A stretch of 7,751 bases of DNA from CAYTZO01 sp964442525 (lineage in GTDB: Bacteria > Patescibacteriota > Microgenomatia > UBA10105 > UBA927): the NCBI GenBank assembly GCA_964442525.1, contig CAYTZO010000039.1:1-7751 (forward strand), written 5' to 3'. The position numbers were made by a program, and so were the translations under genes. The first letter of the stretch is position 1, and each line of letters opens with the position of its first letter. Below, in pieces: positions 1-5,908 of this stretch. Under the pieces are notes generated by a model, which had not been told where the DNA came from, ran no database searches, and saw nothing but the letters and a program-made list of their open reading frames with translations.

Positions 1-5
1 CCTTC

Positions 6-34
6 TTGTCAAGAGGGGAAAAGCACCGTACAAT
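6..34 (+). promoter_or_regulatory. Predicted sigma70-type promoter of aspS (leaderless)
   Basis: TTGTCA (6-11) and TACAAT (29-34) each match five of six bases of the -35 and -10 consensus, with an ideal 17-bp spacer. The -10 box ends 7 nt before the ATG at 42, so transcription would begin at or within a base or two of the start codon. No room remains for a Shine-Dalgarno sequence. The alternative ATG at 33 overlaps the -10 box itself, which argues for the start at 42. This is inferred from sequence alone. Confidence 0.6.
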
Positions 35-41
35 GGGCAGT

Positions 42-1442
42 ATGCGGACACTTTCTCTTGAAGTAGCCAAAAAAATCGGGCAAGAGGTTCTTCTTCAGGG
101 CTGGGTGAATACCAGACGAGATCACGGCAAAATCGTCTTTTTGGATCTGCGCGACCGGTCGGGATTGGTGCAGCTTGTATCCACTAAGGCAGTAGATGCA
201 GGGCCGGAGGATGTTATCGAAGTGGTTGGCCTTGTGAAGGAACGGCCCAAAACCATGGTCAATCCTAAAATCGCTACCGGAACGGTTGAAGTGGAGATTA
301 AGTCCTTAAAAATCCTCAGTAAAGCCCGGGAGCTGCCGTTCCCGATTGATACAGACGGGTATGACATTGAGGAAGAAATCCGATCAAAGTACCGATATTT
401 GGATATTCGCAGGCCAAGGATGAGCAAGAATCTTAGACTGCGGTCTAAAGCCGTTGCATTCATACGAAACTTCCTTCTCGATCGCGATTTTGTTGAAGTT
501 GAAACGCCGATTCTCACGAAAACGACGCCGGAGGGGGCCAGAGACTTCATCGTTCCGTCCCGACTCCAGCCGGGTAAGTTTTATGCACTGCCGCAGTCAC
601 CCCAGCAGTATAAACAGCTCCTCATGGTTGCAGGACTCGAGCGATACTTTCAGATTGCACGCTGTTTCCGCGATGAAGACCCCAGGAAGGACCGTGCCTA
701 CGGCGAGTTTACGCAGTTGGATCTTGAAATGTCTTTTGTGACACAACAGGACATTCTTGCCTTGATCGAGGAGCTATTTACCAGGCTGGTCACAGAATTA
801 CTTCCGGAAAAACACATTACCAAAACTCCCTGGCCCAGACTTTCCCATAAAGAGGTCAAACAAAAGTACGGAACGGATAAGCCTGATTTACGCAAAAATA
901 AAAGCGACGTTAACGAGCTTGCGTTTAGCTGGACGATTGATTTTCCTCTCTTTACCGAGCAGTCAAAGGAAGATTTTTATTACGGCAGCGGCAAAGCCAA
1001 ATTTGCGCCGAGTCATCACATGTTTACGGCTCCTCACCCGGATGACATTGCGCTTCTGGGAAGCGATCCGCTTAAAGTCCGGGGTTTACAGCATGATTTA
1101 GTGCTCAATGGCTTTGAAGTGGGAGGCGGAAGCATACGTATTCACGAGCGGGAGATTCAAGATAAAGTATTTGATCTCATTGGATTCACCACAGTGCAAA
1201 AGAAACAGTTTGAACATATGTTGACGGCGTTTACCTACGGGGTGCCTCCGCACGGCGGCATTGCGCCGGGCATTGACCGTTTTCTCATGGCTGCACTTGG
1301 TGAGCCAAGTGTGCGGGAGGTCATGGCATTCCCAACGTCCGCCTCAGGGACGACAAGCATCATGGATGCGCCCAGCGCAGTCACCCCGGAACAACTTGCC
1401 GAGGTCGGGATTTCCGTCATCAACCGTAAAAAGAAATTTTAA
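42..1442 (+). CDS. aspS: Aspartyl-tRNA synthetase, bacterial type lacking the GAD domain; possibly non-discriminating (Asp/Asn)
   Basis: Class II aminoacyl-tRNA synthetase that charges tRNA(Asp), and possibly tRNA(Asn), with aspartate in the cytoplasm. The 466-residue protein has an N-terminal OB-fold anticodon-binding domain (about 1-105, GWVNTRRDHG at 20-29), then the catalytic core: RYLDIRRP 118-125, TPEGARDF 162-169, QSPQ 185-188, motif 2 FRDED 209-213, GGGS 361-364 and motif 3 GIAPGIDRF 406-414. Family knowledge: bacterial AspRS is usually about 590 residues, with a GAD domain of over 100 residues between DKPDLR and W.IDFP. Here those motifs (279-284 and 297-304) are joined by only 12 residues. 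His28 lies at the anticodon-domain position where non-discriminating enzymes carry His and E. coli has Leu, so mischarging of tRNA(Asn) is possible (inference). The start at 42 aligns with the E. coli N-terminus (MRT) and with the promoter. In-frame ATG 33 and TTG 6 are alternatives. A hairpin follows the gene. Confidence 0.95.
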   Translation: MRTLSLEVAKKIGQEVLLQGWVNTRRDHGKIVFLDLRDRSGLVQLVSTKAVDAGPEDVIEVVGLVKERPKTMVNPKIATGTVEVEIKSLKILSKARELPFPIDTDGYDIEEEIRSKYRYLDIRRPRMSKNLRLRSKAVAFIRNFLLDRDFVEVETPILTKTTPEGARDFIVPSRLQPGKFYALPQSPQQYKQLLMVAGLERYFQIARCFRDEDPRKDRAYGEFTQLDLEMSFVTQQDILALIEELFTRLVTELLPEKHITKTPWPRLSHKEVKQKYGTDKPDLRKNKSDVNELAFSWTIDFPLFTEQSKEDFYYGSGKAKFAPSHHMFTAPHPDDIALLGSDPLKVRGLQHDLVLNGFEVGGGSIRIHEREIQDKVFDLIGFTTVQKKQFEHMLTAFTYGVPPHGGIAPGIDRFLMAALGEPSVREVMAFPTSASGTTSIMDAPSAVTPEQLAEVGISVINRKKKF

Positions 1443-1454
1443 TTTCGCTTTGTG

Positions 1455-1471
1455 CTCCGCCTTCGGCGGAG
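1455..1471 (+). terminator. GC-rich hairpin downstream of aspS, possible weak terminator
   Basis: CTCCGCC and GGCGGAG form a perfect 7-bp stem around a TTC loop, 12 nt after the aspS stop. No T-run follows (the next bases are GATATTGG), so it is not a canonical rho-independent terminator. It may pause or protect the aspS 3' end, or belong to a dispersed repeat, since the adjoining CGCTTTGTG..CTCCGC sequence recurs inverted near 5831-5850. The stem is seen directly; the function is inferred. Confidence 0.35.
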
Positions 1472-1475
1472 GATA

Positions 1476-1505
1476 TTGGAGGCGCTTCTTCCACGATCGT
1501 ACGAT
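1476..1505 (+). promoter_or_regulatory. Possible weak promoter for the D,D-carboxypeptidase gene
   Basis: TTGGAG (1476-1481) and TACGAT (1500-1505) are four-of-six matches to -35 and -10 with an 18-bp spacer. Transcription would start near 1512, leaving a leader of about 16 nt with no recognisable Shine-Dalgarno. The -10 lies inside the 20-bp palindrome. Readthrough from aspS is an equally good explanation for expression of the next gene. Confidence 0.25.
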
Positions 1506-1510
1506 CGTGG
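1491..1510. repeat. Perfect 20-bp palindrome, candidate operator
   Basis: CCACGATCGTACGATCGTGG is identical to its own reverse complement over all 20 bases. As RNA it would fold as an 8-bp stem with a GTAC loop; as DNA it has the form of a site for a dimeric regulator. It lies 18 nt before the carboxypeptidase ATG, between that gene and the aspS hairpin, and covers the best -10 candidate. No T-run follows, so it is unlikely to be a terminator. No regulator gene is seen nearby. Confidence 0.6.
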
Positions 1511-1528
1511 ATTTGCGCTCTTGAAATA

Positions 1529-2485
1529 ATGGCAAAACGAAAATCTGTTCAGCCTATCTGGGTGAGTCAGTGGCAAAAGATTTTATATCTTGTACTTCTG
1601 GCTCTTTTCATTTTGCTTGCTCCGGGGCAAAACATTTATACCACGTACCAAAACGTAACCGTCCCGGAGCTGCGGCGCCTCCCTTTTTCCGTTCCTGAGC
1701 CTGCTCCCTATCCGGTGAATCAGACCAATGTGTACCCGGGCAGTGACGTGAGTGCCTTAGGGGTAGCCGTTTATGACATCAGTTCCGGTGTATACCTCTA
1801 TAAACGAAACGAAACGACGCCTCTGGAGCCGGCTTCCACCACAAAAATTTTGACTGCCCTCGTTGCTCTAGACTATTACAAACTCGACGATGTGTTGACG
1901 GTCAAACAGCTCGTCAATGACGGACAGAATATGAACCTAATTCCCGGCGAACGGATGACTGCCGAAAATCTTCTTTTTGGGACGCTCGTTGCTTCGGCCA
2001 ATGACGCTGCATATACCCTTGCACAAAATTATCCGGGCGGAGTAGAAGGATTTGTTGAAGCAATGAATAAAAAGGCAAAAGCGCTTCGTCTTACGGGCAG
2101 CACCTTTACCAACCCCGTTGGTTTTGATGATCCTAATCACAAAATGACGGCACTTGATCTCACCCGACTTGCATCCTTTGCCCTAACGAGTCCTACGATA
2201 GCCATGATGGTGGCCATACCGCAGATTACCATCTCAGATGTTACCCATACCTATTTTCATCCCTTAAATAACGTCAATCAGCTTCTGGGCAAAATTCCCG
2301 GTGTGGGTGGCATTAAGACCGGCTGGACGGAAGAGGCAGGGGAAAATCTCGTGACCCTGGTTGAGCGCAGCGGTCACAAAATTATTATTGTTATTCTCAA
2401 GAGTCAGGATCGGTTTGGAGACACAAAAAAACTTATTGATTGGGTATTTACCAATTATCGGTGGCAGCAGTTCCGTCCACAATAG
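1529..2485 (+). CDS. Membrane-anchored D-alanyl-D-alanine carboxypeptidase (peptidase S11, low-molecular-mass PBP)
   Basis: Penicillin-binding-protein-type serine peptidase that removes the terminal D-Ala from peptidoglycan stem peptides outside the membrane, limiting cross-linking. All three active-site motifs are present: S-T-T-K at 103-106 (nucleophile Ser103, base Lys106), S-A-N at 156-158 and K-T-G at 263-265. Residues about 17-33 form one hydrophobic segment after a basic N-terminus, so the protein is probably held by an N-terminal anchor with the catalytic domain outside. A linker (34-72) rich in Pro, Asn and Tyr separates them. At 318 residues it lacks the C-terminal beta domain and amphipathic anchor of DacA/PBP5, and resembles DacF-like minimal enzymes. 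No Shine-Dalgarno precedes the ATG at 1529. A palindrome lies just upstream. The gene ends 6 bp from the stop of a convergent gene, leaving no space for a terminator. dacA/dacF paralogy cannot be settled here. Confidence 0.92.
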   Translation: MAKRKSVQPIWVSQWQKILYLVLLALFILLAPGQNIYTTYQNVTVPELRRLPFSVPEPAPYPVNQTNVYPGSDVSALGVAVYDISSGVYLYKRNETTPLEPASTTKILTALVALDYYKLDDVLTVKQLVNDGQNMNLIPGERMTAENLLFGTLVASANDAAYTLAQNYPGGVEGFVEAMNKKAKALRLTGSTFTNPVGFDDPNHKMTALDLTRLASFALTSPTIAMMVAIPQITISDVTHTYFHPLNNVNQLLGKIPGVGGIKTGWTEEAGENLVTLVERSGHKIIIVILKSQDRFGDTKKLIDWVFTNYRWQQFRPQ

Positions 2486-2491
2486 GCTCAC

Positions 2492-3547
2492 TTATTCGAC
2501 CCACCGGGAGCTTACTGCAGGAACGTAACCCAAAAACCCTCCATCTCCTTCGAAGACAAAAATCGGCTGGAGGTACGTTTGAGCATCAGGACCGTCGTAA
2601 TAGGCTAAATATACAGACCGTACCGTGATGGTATTGCCCACGGCAGGGTACTGAGCGATGTATCCGCCGCCGCTTTGGAGTTCTTGCCATGCCTCGTAGC
2701 TTGATTTCAGCGCATACGTTGCCGTCGTGGTAAAGTCAATGGGCCAATACGCATACGTGATCTGGAGAACTTTTTTCTTTTCATCTTTTGCACCGGAAAA
2801 TAACACAAAAATAGACGATTGACCCGGTCGGGCGCCGAGAAGCTTCATGTCTCCGATGGGTTTTCTAAAAAAATCCACCCGCACGCTGTTTGCCTGGGAA
2901 GCGCTGGTTGTGGGGACCAGTTGGTTGCCGACGAGTTTGAGAAATGACGTATTGGTCGGGCCACCCGCCAGATCGTCTTTATAAAGATCGTATGTCTGGA
3001 GAAGATTTTTTCCTTCTGCAGTTGCCTGTTCGGGAGAGGGGATAGTTTGGCTGGTAAAAAGCGCTGCATCCTGAGCATAGGAATAGAGGAGGACGAAATT
3101 GTTCGAAACAATGTCATAGCGAAGCTGTCGGAGCGGCAGTTGAGGATCGATGAATCTATAGACATTTTTCGATTCGGCGATGGGCGTGGGATCAAAACCC
3201 AAACGCGTAGCAAATGTTTGTGTATTGGGGATGCCGAGGAAATTTGGCGGACTTTTTGGCATAAAATAGACCGTTGCCGAGGGGGAAGCTTTTGGCACCG
3301 AGCCCTCAATGGTTTCAAGGCGGAACACCAGGGATCCGGAAGGTGAAGCGACCGGCGACGGAAATTTCAGAGTGGGCAATTTCCCAAATGCCTGGTTCGG
3401 CGGAGGCGCCTTCGGCGGAAAAATAATAAGCCACAGGCTAAAGAAAATACTCCAGAGAAATCGGAGAACAATATAGGCAAGGATTACGAGAACTGCCCAG
3501 TTGATTGCCCGCCGAGTATAGTAGGCAGTCTCGGTAAGGGTAGCCAT
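2492..3547 (-). CDS. Unrecognised single-pass membrane protein with a large extracytoplasmic domain
   Basis: I do not recognise this 351-residue protein. A short cytoplasmic N-terminus (1-14, TRR at 11-13) leads into a hydrophobic segment at about 15-43. Then comes a Pro-rich linker (44-70, with PPKAPPP and AFGKLP), and the rest is soluble and mixed alpha/beta in appearance, rich in aromatic residues. The charge pattern puts that domain outside the membrane. No catalytic motif and no cysteines are evident. The C-terminal part (YLQPIFVFEG followed by GYVPAV) has the look of a beta-rich sensor or binding module, loosely like YycH/YycI-type regulators, but this is only an impression. The gene has its own promoter-like sequence in the 43-bp region shared with gltX, with the -10 ending 8 nt before the ATG. 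It converges on the carboxypeptidase with 6 bp between stops. Length, composition and anchor argue for a real gene; its role is unknown. Confidence 0.85.
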   Translation of the reverse strand: MATLTETAYYTRRAINWAVLVILAYIVLRFLWSIFFSLWLIIFPPKAPPPNQAFGKLPTLKFPSPVASPSGSLVFRLETIEGSVPKASPSATVYFMPKSPPNFLGIPNTQTFATRLGFDPTPIAESKNVYRFIDPQLPLRQLRYDIVSNNFVLLYSYAQDAALFTSQTIPSPEQATAEGKNLLQTYDLYKDDLAGGPTNTSFLKLVGNQLVPTTSASQANSVRVDFFRKPIGDMKLLGARPGQSSIFVLFSGAKDEKKKVLQITYAYWPIDFTTTATYALKSSYEAWQELQSGGGYIAQYPAVGNTITVRSVYLAYYDGPDAQTYLQPIFVFEGDGGFLGYVPAVSSRWVE

Positions 3548-3552
3548 ATGCT

Positions 3553-3581
3553 TTGAGTATAGGCGTGGGGGATGGTAGAAT
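3553..3581 (+). promoter_or_regulatory. Predicted promoter of gltX (near-leaderless)
   Basis: TTGAGT (3553-3558) and TAGAAT (3576-3581) match the -35 and -10 consensus at four and five of six bases, with exactly 17 bp between. The -10 ends 9 nt before the gltX ATG at 3591, so the transcript should begin within a few bases of the start codon. Its -35 overlaps the opposing -10 by 3 bp, and its -10 overlaps the opposing -35 by 3 bp. Confidence 0.55.
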
Positions 3582-3584
3582 CAA
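3556..3584 (-). promoter_or_regulatory. Predicted promoter of the minus-strand membrane protein (leaderless)
   Basis: On the minus strand TTGATT (3584-3579) and TATACT (3561-3556) are four- and five-of-six matches to -35 and -10, with exactly 17 bp between. The -10 ends 8 nt before the ATG at 3547, predicting a leaderless or nearly leaderless mRNA. Both boxes share bases with the gltX promoter on the other strand. Confidence 0.55.
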
Positions 3585-3590
3585 TGTGTC

Positions 3591-4943
3591 ATGACGACGG
3601 TACGCACACGCATCGCTCCCTCTCCAACAGGGAGAGATCTTCATATCGGCAACGCCTATACGGCACTCATTAACTACGTATTTGCAAAAAAACACAACGG
3701 GAAATTCATTATTCGGATAGAAGACACCGATCGGGCTCGCCTTGTTGAGGGATCAGAAAAGCGGATTCTGGAGTCCCTTAATTGGCTTGGTATCTCGCAT
3801 GATGAAGGGCCTGACAAAGGCGGTCCTTATAAACCATATAGGCAATCCGACAGGCTTTCTGCATACAAAAAATATGCTATGGAGCTTATAGAAAAAGGCC
3901 ACGCATATTGGTGTTCATGTACTCCCCAGCGCCTGACCCAGATGCGCAGGATTCAGGAAGCAAAGCACGAGCCCCCCATGTATGATGGTCATTGTCGGGA
4001 ATTGCACTTAAAAAGCGGCGCTACCATTAGATTAAAAGTCCCAAAAGAAGGCATTACCCGGTTTCGCGATATTATCCGCGGCGATATTTCCTTTGAGAAC
4101 AAACTCATTGACGATCAGGTGCTCCTTAAGTCTGACGGATTTCCGACCTATCATCTCGGTGTCGTTGTCGACGATCACCTTATGGAAATCTCGCATATCA
4201 TCCGTGGTGAAGAATGGATCTCGTCGACTCCGAAACACATCCTTTTATACAAATTTTTTGGATGGGATATTCCCCGGTTTGCCCACGTGTCGGTACTGCG
4301 CAATCCGGACAAAAGTAAGCTCAGCAAACGAAAAAATCCGGTTTGGGTTTCCGATTATCGGGCAAAAGGGTTTGTTCCGGATGCGATAAAAAATTATCTT
4401 GCGACTATGGCATGGTCGTACCCCGACGGCCGTGATATTTTTTCTGTTGAGGAGATGATCAAAGAGTTTAAGCTCGAGGACATCCAGACGACTGCGCCGG
4501 TTTTTGACGTCGAAAAACTCAAATGGATGAATGGGAAGTATTTGAAAGAGCAGGACATTGCAACGTTTTTCGGAGACAAGTATCCGGAGGAAAAAGTGAA
4601 GCAAATTTGGCCGCTCGTCAAAGACCGGATGAGACTCCTGCCGGAATTTGACACGCTTGCCGGATTTTTCTTTGAGCGTCCGAAAGTTTTTGAGAGGAGT
4701 CTTAATCCTAAGTTACTTAAGTTGCTTAAAGAACATATTTCAACAGTAGAATGGAACCGCGGGTCGCTGGAGCAGGCAGTTCGTTCGATTGAAGGTGTAA
4801 AAGCGAAAGAAATTTTTATGGAACTCCGTGTGGCTGTCACCGGTAAAACCGTTGGTCCGCCGCTTTTGGAATCTTTGGAAATCTTGGGCCGTGAAGAAAC
4901 GCTCAAACGTATTCCATCCAGTGGGGGTCGGTCTCGACGGTGA
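3591..4943 (+). CDS. gltX: Glutamyl-tRNA synthetase
   Basis: Class I synthetase that attaches glutamate to tRNA(Glu), and in bacteria lacking GlnRS also to tRNA(Gln), in the cytoplasm. The 450 residues include PSPTGRDLHIGN (10-21) with the HIGH-type motif HIGN, RIEDTDRAR (42-50), and KLSKR (243-247) as the KMSKS-type loop. A zinc site, Cys108-x-Cys110-x20-Tyr131-x3-Cys135, has the same spacing as in E. coli. The C-terminal third is the helical anticodon-binding domain, with the family-typical ending GPPLLESLEILGREE. The length is slightly below the usual 465-490 residues. The last codons, encoding a Ser/Gly/Arg tail (SSGGRSRR), lie inside the opposing era gene: the two coding ends overlap by 41 bp. 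A divergent promoter region shared with the membrane protein drives the gene. No Shine-Dalgarno is present. Whether it also charges tRNA(Gln) cannot be read from this window. Confidence 0.96.
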   Translation: MTTVRTRIAPSPTGRDLHIGNAYTALINYVFAKKHNGKFIIRIEDTDRARLVEGSEKRILESLNWLGISHDEGPDKGGPYKPYRQSDRLSAYKKYAMELIEKGHAYWCSCTPQRLTQMRRIQEAKHEPPMYDGHCRELHLKSGATIRLKVPKEGITRFRDIIRGDISFENKLIDDQVLLKSDGFPTYHLGVVVDDHLMEISHIIRGEEWISSTPKHILLYKFFGWDIPRFAHVSVLRNPDKSKLSKRKNPVWVSDYRAKGFVPDAIKNYLATMAWSYPDGRDIFSVEEMIKEFKLEDIQTTAPVFDVEKLKWMNGKYLKEQDIATFFGDKYPEEKVKQIWPLVKDRMRLLPEFDTLAGFFFERPKVFERSLNPKLLKLLKEHISTVEWNRGSLEQAVRSIEGVKAKEIFMELRVAVTGKTVGPPLLESLEILGREETLKRIPSSGGRSRR

Positions 4944-5763
4944 GCTCTAAGTAAACCCTTCTGTTTGCCGCGGTTTCGAGTTCTTTGCGGCTCGCCATAC
5001 TTATTTCCTTAATCATGGTGCCGTTTTTGCCGATAATCATAGACTTGTAACGATCGGCTGACGTTAAAATCCTCGCTTTAATATACAGGACTCCATTGTC
5101 CCGTTCCACAACATCATCAACAACTGCTGTGAGTGAATAGGGAACTTCGCGCCGCAAAAATAAAAACGCTTTCTCTCGGATAATTTCGCTTATGAATGTT
5201 TTACTGTTTAGGTTAAGTGCAGGCTGCGTTAACTGTCCGCGGTCGACTAACTGTTTTCCTTCCGGCAAGAACGAGAAGATTGCATCAATGAGTACCGGTA
5301 TATTTTTATGATTGAGGGCCGAGACTTCTACGACGCGGTTAAATTCCTCTTCCATGAATTTGTACTGCACGATATGCGTGGGACGGCGTACATCAATTTT
5401 GTTGATGACTAAAATCTTAGGAACCTTTATCTGCCGTACGATACCCAGCGCCTTATTTTCCTCAAGCTCCCGCGTCCTGGTATGATCGACTATGTAGAGC
5501 ACTACATTGACGCCCTCTTGGAGCGCTTCTTGAGCTTTGAGATTAATGCGGCGGGCGAGGGGATCTTCAACCTTCCCAAATATTCCCGGAGTATCGACAA
5601 ATAAAATCTGCCCGCGTTTATCCTGGTAGACCGCCTGAATGTTAAAACGGGTCGTTTGCGGTTTGGGGCTGGTGATGGCGACTTTGTGTCGGAGAATGGC
5701 ATTAAGGAGCGTAGATTTTCCCGCGTTGGGTCTGCCGACAATTGTGACAATACCAGATTTCAT
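4903..5763 (-). CDS. era: GTPase Era, 16S rRNA-binding ribosome assembly factor
   Basis: Essential GTPase that binds the 3' end of 16S rRNA and helps mature the 30S subunit, loosely membrane-associated in other bacteria. GTPase motifs run in order: G1 GRPNAGKS (10-17), G2 in QTTR (36-39), G3 DTPG (57-60), G4 NKID (121-124) and G5 SAL (148-150). A KH RNA-binding domain follows, with the loop IIGKNG (243-248) and VYLELTVE (270-277). At 286 residues it is a little shorter than E. coli Era (301); the usual ending of Trp followed by a helix and LGY is reduced to DPHWMEYV. The shortened end is the part that overlaps gltX antisense. The ATG at 5763 begins directly before the G1 strand, as in the family. 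A -10-like TAAAAT ends 6 nt upstream and there is no close Shine-Dalgarno. KH domain and spacing distinguish it from Der/EngA, which has two G domains. Confidence 0.96.
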   Translation of the reverse strand: MKSGIVTIVGRPNAGKSTLLNAILRHKVAITSPKPQTTRFNIQAVYQDKRGQILFVDTPGIFGKVEDPLARRINLKAQEALQEGVNVVLYIVDHTRTRELEENKALGIVRQIKVPKILVINKIDVRRPTHIVQYKFMEEEFNRVVEVSALNHKNIPVLIDAIFSFLPEGKQLVDRGQLTQPALNLNSKTFISEIIREKAFLFLRREVPYSLTAVVDDVVERDNGVLYIKARILTSADRYKSMIIGKNGTMIKEISMASRKELETAANRRVYLELTVETDPHWMEYV

Positions 5764-5769
5764 GAGCGT

Positions 5770-5775
5770 ATTTTA
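5770..5775 (-). promoter_or_regulatory. Candidate -10 element of era
   Basis: On the minus strand TAAAAT (5775-5770) matches five of six -10 bases and ends 6 nt before the era ATG, mirroring the leaderless arrangement at aspS and gltX. No acceptable -35 lies 16-18 bp upstream (TCGCGG at 17). A GGAG at 15 nt from the ATG is too far to be a convincing ribosome binding site. Confidence 0.35.
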
Positions 5776-5812
5776 CTCCAAGAAAGCGAAATCCGCGACT
5801 ATAAGGAGTAGG

Positions 5813-5908
5813 ATGAAACATATAATAGACGCGGAGCGCACAAAGCGGAGCAAAGGCCAGGGGCGTCAGCCCGTGGACTTTACTATATTTTCGCCACTTG
5901 ATTTATAA
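5813..5908 (+). CDS. Doubtful 31-codon open reading frame in the era upstream spacer
   Basis: An ATG at 5813 opens a frame of 31 codons (starts MKHIIDAERT, ends FSPLDL) closed by TAA. It is preceded by AAGGAG (5803-5808), the only good Shine-Dalgarno-like sequence before an ATG in the window, though 4 nt spacing is short. Against it: most of the frame runs through GC-rich repeat-like DNA and a hairpin (5861-5872), the composition is unremarkable, and SD use is not the habit of the neighbouring genes. It is recorded as a candidate only. Confidence 0.12.
   Translation: MKHIIDAERTKRSKGQGRQPVDFTIFSPLDL
5831..5872. repeat. GC-rich repeat-like intergenic element with direct repeats and a hairpin
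   Basis: GCGGAGC occurs twice, 14 bp apart (5831-5837 and 5845-5851), with CACAAA between the copies. A 4-bp GGGC/GCCC hairpin with a GTCA loop follows (5861-5872). The motif GCGGAGC(GC)ACAAAGCG also occurs, inverted and 2 nt shorter, just after aspS (1446-1460), suggesting a dispersed intergenic repeat family. The rest of the 183-bp spacer 5764-5946 is AT-rich and holds promoter-like sequence. I see no tRNA or recognisable structured RNA in it. Confidence 0.4.

Noticed and set aside
6..41. Longer aspS starting at TTG 6 or ATG 33
   Set aside because: The extra residues do not align with AspRS N-termini, and these codons coincide with the -35 and -10 boxes.
4394..4906. 170-codon minus-strand open frame antisense to gltX
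   Set aside because: It is fully inside a well-supported GluRS, Ser/Lys-rich low-information translation, no promoter or SD.
4941..4943. UGA recoding (Gly) in gltX or era
   Set aside because: Both proteins are of about normal family length at the TGA, and all Trp and Gly codons elsewhere are standard, so UGA is read as stop.
5821..5826. Perfect TATAAT on the plus strand
   Set aside because: No -35 at 16-18 bp and no extended TGn; nothing recognisable begins downstream except the doubtful 31-codon frame.
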